Assembly (NCBI GenBank): GCA_900660155.1
Contig: CABFPE010000753.1
Location: 217,689 to 281,688, forward strand
Direction: 5' to 3'
DNA: 64,000 nt
From: Hofstenia miamia
Lineage: Eukaryota > Xenacoelomorpha > Acoela > Hofsteniidae
Positions within the stretch are counted from its first letter, which is position 1; every line of letters begins with the position of its first letter. Both the position numbers and the translations under genes were made by a program. The notes below the pieces were generated by a model. That model worked only from the letters and a program-made list of their open reading frames with translations, was not told where the DNA came from and searched no databases. Of the stretch, positions 57,161 through 64,000 are shown piece after piece.

Positions 57161-57993
57161 ATGATTCACGCAAAAATCACCCAAAAATTGACAAGTGAAC
57201 ATCAGAAGGTTAATGTTCCTTATCCAAAGATGTCCCACACGCACAACGACGCTATTAAAGGAACTGATTTAATGGGCCGAAAGACTAAAGCCCACACGCA
57301 CAACGACGCTATTAAAGGAACTGATTTAATGGGCCGAAAGACTAAAGCTTACTGTTTTGATAAGAAGAATCAGTTGAAATATACGAAACTTTTCTACGAC
57401 TATTTAAACATGGCTGTTGTCAATGCTTTCGTTTTGCCTTGGACTGAGGAAATATATAATTCAGGGATAGAAGTTGGATCCGATCGTCCAAAAACTCTTC
57501 TGGATTTTAGAAGACGGCAGGCTTCGGTTTCATGGATTCCTTACTCCACGCACATATTCTGCGTGCACACTAAAAGCAGGTCTACCTACAAGAAATGATA
57601 TTCACGAGATTGTGATGTTGGAGTCAGATTTCTAAAAACAATTCCCTTTATTTGCATAGAAATCTTGATGGTATCACATTTTTCCTTGGTTACTATACAT
57701 GTTATTATTTATTGTACATTGTAATAAATTTTATTCATTAGCTTTATTAATCACTAATATTAACATTTTCAATTACAATGTTGAATATTGGTTTCATACA
57801 TAAAGAAATATCTTCTTAGCAATAAAATATGTAAAGGAAAGAAATTTTCTAAGGCTTCGTTTCGGACCGAATGGGTCGTATGAGACCCAACATTTCGAAT
57901 TTTTCTTCTGTATTAAAAATGGAAAAATATTCCAATATTAAATTTAAAACATTATTTGAGCAGTTTTAGAACGTCTCGGTCCGAAGGGGTTAA
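57161..57993 (+). mobile_element. Third piggyBac remnant: transposase C-terminal part and right end
   Basis: The frame 57161-57598 contains YPKMSHTHNDAIKGTDLMGR and then LKYTKLFYDYLNMAVVNAF, matching the C-terminal part of piggyBac-derived (PGBD4/Tpb1-like) transposases. There the YN..M.GTDLMD block leads into the last helical region. A right end of CCCCTTCGGACCG type lies next to TTAA at 57990-57993. Related GGACCGAATGGGTC sequence lies at about 57865. No left end or catalytic core is present. A 57-bp in-frame tandem duplication is described separately. Confidence 0.65.
57234..57347 (+). repeat. 57-bp exact tandem duplication inside the piggyBac frame
   Basis: Units 57234-57290 and 57291-57347 are identical and keep the reading frame, doubling 19 codons around the GTDLMGRKTKA block. 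Confidence 0.95.
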
Positions 57994-58896
57994 GTAATTG
58001 CAAATAGCCTACATTTAGAAAATTGTAATTATGTCAACATAGTTAAAAAACTTTTGAATGAATATACCTCATAGTATATTAAATTTGATAGTCTAGAAAT
58101 CTTCCTCTTCTTATATTATAAAACAGAATTTTCCTAGAAATACGTCTTTAGTTTATTGTCAAATATAATTTGGAAGTAATAATGAAAACGCGATAACATT
58201 CACCACATTAAAGATTACATAACTATTGTTGACCAATTATGCTAGAAACTTAAATCAGACCTAATAGCCTATGATGTTGAGAACAAAAGGCCATTTTTCA
58301 AATATTTACACAAACTTTTTTCCGATTTCATCTGCAGTATTATTTGAAGGTAAATATAAAAAGGTTCTACACAATGAAGTTGTACTAAATAGAATTCTAT
58401 AACAGTATGTACAGAAAAAATATACTGGGATACTTAAGAATGTTTTCTTGAATTAGTACATTTTTCTATAGTGATTTTAATAAAAAGTCTGTTATACCAA
58501 ATTGTACAAGATTATTCAAAACTTTTTAAAAAATTTACTCTAAGATCAATTTTTCGTAAAATTGATTTTATTCATCTAACAATATTAATCAGGCGTCGTA
58601 CACAACATTTTTTTTAGTTCTAGAAAGCACTTTGAGACGAAAATTTATATTTCTAGCAAAATTGACTTTATTTACTTTGGGCCCGCCCTAAATATTGCAT
58701 AAAAATTGTTCCATTTAGTATAAAATAATGTTTCAATAGTATTTTAAGGTATAAAGTTAAAATATACCTTAATCCATTTTGGACGGAGTTTTTTATTTTT
58801 GCATTTTTTATGTTGTTTGTAACTGCTATTTGACTAAACAAGGTTTTCACCACAATTATAGGAATATTTAATTTTTTTAAAGAAACAAAGAAATTT
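57994..58896. other. Spacer between two piggyBac remnants
   Basis: I see no coding sequence or element ends in this stretch. Confidence 0.4.
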
Positions 58897-58980
58897 TTAA
58901 TTGGGTGAGTATACTCACCGCCAGTACAATAATAGATATTTTTGTATGAAACTTACAAAAGGTCTTTTAAAAAATTTATA

Positions 58981-60720
58981 CTATTTTTTAACATGAAAAT
59001 CATAAAAGCACTTAGTACATAAGCCAACATTGCACTTTTCACATCATGTAATACATTGTGACTTGCATTGTACGCCTGCACACTTTTTCAACTTCTTTCC
59101 ATCAGTAATGCGAATCAAATGGTTTTCACCATCAAAATGAAGAGCATCACTGACTCTGCAATTAGTTGCTTTGAACAAGGATGGTCGACCACTTTAGATA
59201 AATAAGAACAATTTGCCATCGGAAATCTAGTTGACTTATTTTAGTATTTCTTTTTTGGTAAATGTACCATGCATTGAGTATACTGACATCAAGTAACCAT
59301 GAAAAAAGTGGAAACCACCACTTCTTTCGTCGTATTCCAATCCTATAATTTGCAACATCCCATCCATTTGTTGTAGGCCTTTATGGGATTTGGTTGTGCA
59401 ATAGTTACTGTTCGACTTTCTTTGTGAGAGTATTGTTTACAGGAAGAGATTGGGAACATCTTATGCGAATTTGTCATCATAGAGACAGTGCCATTATCTT
59501 TCCATCGAAATACAAGCAATTTACCAGCACTACGAACATTATGTGCGTAAAAACCACGGGGTTTTTTATCGACATCACGTTTTGTTGGAGGCTGGCAACT
59601 ATTGGGAACCCTGTCACTGCGAATTGTTCCAGTTGAGCTATAGCCCCGCGAATGAAGTTCGTCTAATAGAGTGGTGGATGTAAACAAATTGTCATGATAA
59701 AATCTAAATGGTAAGCCTTTTAAATCTTTCCTTTCCTTTATCAGTTCATCAAGAAGCACAAGGAGGGGAGCACTAGGTTTACCAACTAAACTTTGGTAAT
59801 CAGAGCAATTAGTAAGAGATTTTCCTTGGTAGAGATCAAAACTAATAAGGTATCCATCATGGGAAGCAATGCACCACGCTTTGTACCCAAACCTAAGTGG
59901 TTTCCCTCGAATAAACTGTTTACAACCATGTCGACCATAGTATTTGATCATTGCTTCATCATAGCTAACATCTTGAACAGGGATAAAGTTAAGAATAAAT
60001 TTTTTTTTCAAGTAGCTAGATAGAGATCGAATTTTCCAATATTTATCATTCTCAACTGGTATAAAGTTGTCAGTAAAATGTAAATATCTGAAGATTTCTA
60101 GGAATCTATCACGCCTAATAGCATTAGCTACAGCTGAATTATGCATGTCAGGTTCACTACTCCAATAATCTTTTCGACTTGGCAAAACAGAATAACCACT
60201 GAGAATAAGAACAGCCAAAAATAAATTCATCTCCTGAATGGTGACAGAAAATGTAGGATTGCCAGACAATGCAGCATAAAGCTTAGATTGTTCACAAACT
60301 TTTTTTAACAGCTGATCATCCCAAAAATGTTCAAAAAACTCCGTAGGAGTTTCATTACTTTTATAGATAATAGGCATGAAATCTCCTACTTCAAATTCTA
60401 AATCACCAACATGCCATTGTTGAATCTTTTGTTTCTTCATTTTTTGTGTTGCAGATGTAGCAAGTTCAGAATTGTCATCATCACTGCTTTCATTGCAATT
60501 TTGTTGTTTGCTAGATAACTTCACTTCAGCCACTTCAGATTGGGTTCTCAAAAGATTGCGGTTAAGGTTGTCTATGCTGCCACCATTATCCTCGTCAGCA
60601 CTATCGCCATCACTGCCAGCATTAGTTTCTGGTGGCTCAATATAGAGGTTGATATCTTCCCAAAAGTCTGTATCTTCCCAACGTTCAATGGCTTCTTCAA
60701 CAGGGATGTATTTCCTATTG
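58981..60720 (-). pseudogene. piggyBac transposase (PGBD2/3-like), frameshifted
   Basis: An open frame from about 60720 to 59343 starts RKYIPVEEAIERW, probably after a splice acceptor (AACAATAG) rather than at an ATG. It includes the PPETN...DEDNGG N-terminal signature. The catalytic blocks SYDEAM, FYHDNLFTS and WKDNG supply the three aspartates. At YNKWMG the frame is lost through a small deletion that removes the usual GVD block. The next frame resumes as NYRIGIRRKKWWFPLFSW and stops at about 59167. A cysteine-rich C-terminal domain (KKCAGVQCKS, CEKCNVGLCTKCF) remains readable down to 58981 but contains a TGA. It is inactive. Confidence 0.85.
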
Positions 60721-61027
60721 TTAAATCAATATCAAAATTAGAAACATGAAATTGAGGCCCTAGTAATATTTTTGTTGCAGCTTCAATAAATACAACACAT
60801 AATTACACAATTATAAATTGCAATATGAGTGTTTTGTGAACTGAAAAAAAAATTTATTTATAGGTGACAAAGGAAAACACTTCATTTTGACTAATATTTT
60901 TCATCAAGCATAATAATAATATTTATTTCTTGCAAAAATAGTGCATTATTTATATTTTCAACAACAAAACGCAATCGGAGACACGAACATTTACCGACTT
61001 CTTTTGACTGAGCAAAACACATACATA

Positions 61028-61050
61028 GACACACACACACACACACACAC
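61028..61050. repeat. (AC)n microsatellite inside the second piggyBac
   Basis: An AC run, matched at about 61966-61992 in the second copy of the right end, with different length. Confidence 0.9.
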
Positions 61051-61568
61051 ATTATTATATATTATCTATTTAGTTTGTAGTTTAATTGTATTGATTTAGC
61101 TTTGACTCTTATTCAACTCTGTTAATGAAATACTATTTAGAAATGTGATTGAAAAATGCAATACATAAAATATAGTTTTATAGCCTAGTGTACTAGCGGT
61201 GAGTATACTCACCTATATGAAAATTGTTTTCTTTACAGCATCACTAATTCAAAATTGGTATATACATCATACTTGTAATCACACATCATGTTGAAGTTTA
61301 GCAACAATGAGCACAAATTGTAAAAGCCTCTGTAACCTATAATTTGGCCTATCTTTTGCACAGCATACTTGAATATGATAATCCTGTACGAAATAACTAA
61401 ATCAAAAAGGAGGGAATTACATATGCTCAGATGCAAATTGCGGGCTGTAACACATAGACTAATACTATTTGATAATACATCTATTTGTTAATAAAATCAT
61501 TCGTGGTTGGTGCAGTGTGCAATATTTTTGCAGATGAGTATACTCACCGCAAGTACAAAATGGGTTAA

Positions 61569-61870
61569 TGAACTATATCATAAAGCTAAATTGAAATTTC
61601 CGAAAATTACCCTGCAAACTGTGAAAAACTTTCTAGCAACAAGTGATGTATATACAACACACAAGAGAGCTGTGAGGAAATTTCCCCGTCAATGTGTTAT
61701 TGCATTTGGAATTGATGAAATTTGGACTATGGTGGTGGAATCTCTAGCTTTTTACAATAGAAGAATAAAATACTTACTTGTTTGTTATAATATTTTATCT
61801 AAAAAATTCCGTGTACAGCCTTTGCGAAATAAAAAATCTAGTCATGTGTTGTCTGCTTTTAAAAAATTTA
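61569..61870 (+). pseudogene. F54H12.3/Polinton-type DDE integrase fragment
   Basis: Starting immediately after the piggyBac TTAA, the frame reads NELYHKAKLKFPKITL, then FLATSDVYTTHKRAVRKFPR, then a degraded core and RYL-like LLVCYNILSKKF. This order matches the integrase of 'uncharacterized transposon-derived F54H12.3' proteins found across invertebrates. The position that normally carries the first catalytic aspartate (QWQADLVDM in the family) is TMVVES here, so the enzyme is dead. The fragment is cut by the piggyBac on the left and by the contig join at 61871 on the right. Confidence 0.65.
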
Positions 61871-61871
61871 N

Positions 61872-61961
61872 ACTTCATTTTGACTAATATTTTTCATCAA
61901 GCATAATAATAATATTTATTTCTTGCAAAAATAGTGCATTATTTATATTTTCAACAACAAA

Positions 61962-61994
<33 letters not shown>

Positions 61995-62534
61995 AGTTAT
62001 TATTATTATTATATATTATCTATTTAGTTTGTAGTTTAATTGTATTCATTTAGCAAATATATTGCTTTGACTCTTATTCAACTCTGTTAATGAAATACTA
62101 TTTAGAAATGTGATTGAAAAATGCAATACATAAAATATAGTTTTATAGCCTAGCGTACTAGCGGTGAGTATACTCACCTATATGAAAATTGTTTTCTTTA
62201 CAGCATCACTAATTCAAAATTGGTATATACATCATACTTGTAATCACACAGCATGTTGAAGTTTAGCAACAATGAGCACAAATTGTAAAAGCCTCTGTAA
62301 ACTATAATATAGACTTACCTTTTGCGCGGCATACTTGAATATGATAATCCTGTACGAAATAACTAAATCAATAAGGAGGGAATTACATACGCTCAGATGC
62401 AAATTGCGCGCTGTAACACATAGACTAATACTATTTGATAATACATCTATTTGTTAATAAAATCATTCGTAGTTGGTGCAGTGTGCAATATTTTTGCAGA
62501 TGAGTATATGTACTCATCGCAAGTACAAAATGGG
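61872..62534. mobile_element. Second copy of the piggyBac right end (partial)
   Basis: This stretch repeats about 60881-61564 up to the same CCC...TTAA end (TTAA at 62535-62538) but has different flanking DNA. It carries its own palindrome at 62163-62178. Compared with the first copy it lacks about 60 bases near the AC tract and has an extra AAATATATTGC, so it is a distinct insertion, not a sequencing duplicate. Its left side is cut off by the single N at 61871, a contig join. Confidence 0.75.
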
Positions 62535-63018
62535 TTAAGATATTTGAAACATAAGCGAATACGTAAAGTCATTTTCATTTGAAACCTAAAATATAACATG
62601 AGACCAGGGTAAGAAATTGAGCTTTCAATTAATTGCAGCAAAACATTACATTGTGCAAAAGTGATGACACATTATATAGCGGCAACTAAACCTTTATTAT
62701 TCAACAAACAAAACAAATAAACAAAATAAATATATGTGCTCCATCTCAATATTTCGAATCTGCTAAGTCTCTAAAGTACATAAAGTTACATATTGAATAT
62801 GAAAATATAATAATTATTACACTTTAAACGTGGGTTTATATTGAGTATTTTTCAGCAATTTTTAACACACTCATCAACTTGAGATTCCATTAACAAAGGG
62901 TAAAGATGACAGTTAACTTCTACAATAATATTTATTTATATGTCAATGGACTTTTTTCTGATCAAGGAGAGTATCAATGGGTATTCTGAAAAAACAATAA
63001 TGGACTAGAAAATTTAAT

Positions 63019-63206
63019 CCTATACCAAATGTGTGAAGTAGCAGGGTGTTTATCTGTCTTGGTGACGTGTTCTGGGCTGCATTTGTTGCCATCAACAAGT
63101 CGTACCAATGAAGAACAGTTGTCTTCTATACCTGACCACTTGGCATTTTCCTTCGCCCATTGATAGCGATTATTTATCAGTGATGCTGTCAGCAGAAAAG
63201 ATTTTG
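63019..63206 (-). pseudogene. Possible Tc1-like transposase fragment
   Basis: The minus-strand frame reads NNRYQWAKENAKWSG, then VRLVDGNKCSPEHV, then TDKHPATSHIW. The order resembles the Tc1 block R..WAkenl.W, a decayed SDES region and KHP..vMVWG. The catalytic aspartate block is not recognisable and no inverted repeats were found, so the call is tentative. Confidence 0.4.
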
Positions 63207-63624
63207 TTTACTTAACCACATGAAGGTCAGCTTAATTGAAAGCACATTGTACAGTGCATAGTGACGCTTCGCCTCCACACCCGCCCATTTCAGACTTACC
63301 ACCTGCAGCAGTCAGCCTTGGATTTTTTACTCATTTCTTTTCATCAAATTTTTTATTATATCCTCTACAGTTTTCATGATGAAGATTAATACTGCGCGTC
63401 ACTTATTGCTGCATAATCACTTTGTGAACCAATTGAATTCGTGCATTTAAATCCACAGCAATTTCTCTCGTCTTTATAGTGTTTTTGTGAAGTGTGATTA
63501 TTGCACACAATTTGCACTATTCATGTTTACGTGTCATACCAACAAATTACAAACTATTATACAACCAATGAATTATTGAATTAAAATCTTTGTGCAGTAC
63601 TACACGAGAAGTCCTTGTTATCAA

Positions 63625-63907
63625 CAGGGCTGTGGCTAGGGGAGGGCCATGGCCCTCCCGGTTTGAGCTACTGGGCCTCCCTTCCTCTTGGAATCCTGGA
63701 TACAAAAATCCATAGTGTTAATTCAAATATTCTGTAACTAAGTTAGAGTAAACATATTTTAGTTGAAATATATAAATACTAATGCTATTTTATTTAAAAA
63801 TTCAATGAAAAAGTGTGAAATTATTTCATATGAGTAAAACTATGATTAATTTATTGAACTTTGTGGGGCCATGGCCCCCTAAATTTCAAATGCAAGCCAC
63901 GGGGCTG
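63625..63907. mobile_element. hAT-like non-autonomous element, 283 bp, perfect target duplication
   Basis: The element begins CAGGGCTGTGGCTAGGGG and ends GCCACGGGGCTG. It is flanked by identical 8-bp GTTATCAA at 63617-63624 and 63908-63915. GGCCATGGCCC palindromes lie near both ends. It has no open frame. The intact duplication suggests a fairly recent insertion. Confidence 0.82.
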
Positions 63908-63979
63908 GTTATCAAGCTCTTTCATTAATCTTGCTATGATTAGTGAAGCAAATGAAGGATTTTTTGCATGTTCCTAACT

Positions 63980-64000
63980 ATATATATATATATATATATA
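63980..64000. repeat. (TA)n microsatellite at window end
   Basis: The TA run continues to the last base shown. Confidence 0.9.

Larger units (their letters stand above)
58897..61568 (-). mobile_element. piggyBac element (PGBD2/3-like) with subterminal palindromes
   Basis: The right end is clear: CCCATTTTGTACTTGC (reverse complement of the sequence just before 61565) next to TTAA at 61565-61568. The left boundary is uncertain. TTAA at 58897 is followed directly by the palindrome GGTGAGTATACTCACC without the terminal CCC block, so the left tip may be deleted. The same palindrome lies at 58904-58919 and 61198-61213, with a one-mismatch copy at 61533-61548. An (AC)n tract lies at about 61028. 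The transposase inside is broken. Confidence 0.72.

Overview
This is an AT-rich stretch of nuclear DNA from an invertebrate animal. The evidence is spliced genes with GT-AG introns, several as short as 38-54 bp, long gene-poor spacers, (TA)n microsatellites and relics of at least five transposon groups (piggyBac, hAT, mariner/Tc1, a LINE, and an F54H12.3-type integrase). The very short introns fit a nematode or another compact-intron metazoan. I cannot name the species. The assembly has two long N gaps (13097-13612, 40172-40829) and single-N joins at 29360, 38823 and 61871. The 29360 join is flanked by what looks like an unmerged overlap.

Three sets of host genes are supported. (1) A minus-strand gene of about 22 exons from 37369 down to 8243 encodes a coiled-coil protein of roughly 842 residues. 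Its N-terminus carries a recognisable CM1 motif, so I call it a centrosomin/CDK5RAP2-like centrosome scaffold. I assembled it by matching splice sites and phases by hand. (2) Two intronless genes, also on the minus strand, sit in tandem inside its 9.6 kb intron (14401-15579, 17257-18435). They encode pentameric ligand-gated ion channel subunits of nicotinic type that lack both Cys-loop cysteines and have no cysteine anywhere in the extracellular domain. They are about 77% identical and share a tract of nearly identical DNA that suggests gene conversion. (3) A complete 11-exon plus-strand gene (48143-53259) encodes the 26S proteasome ATPase PSMC3/Rpt5.

Most of the rest is transposon debris. 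A piggyBac element with both ends (39295-41397) carries a full-length transposase frame broken by two in-frame stops. A second piggyBac (about 58.9-61.56 kb) has a frameshifted transposase and subterminal copies of a 16-bp palindrome, and it abuts an integrase fragment. A second copy of its right end follows at 61872-62534. A third piggyBac remnant (57.1-57.99 kb) has a 57-bp in-frame duplication. hAT relics with 8-bp target duplications lie at 5777-6979, 27889-28248 and 63625-63907. A mariner relic with roughly 107-bp inverted repeats lies at 32838-33552, a LINE reverse-transcriptase fragment at 44224-45285, and a possible Tc1 fragment near 63.0-63.2 kb.

The most noteworthy biology is the pair of Cys-loop-less channel genes nested in the centrosomin-like gene. 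The remaining spacers hold nothing I can support.
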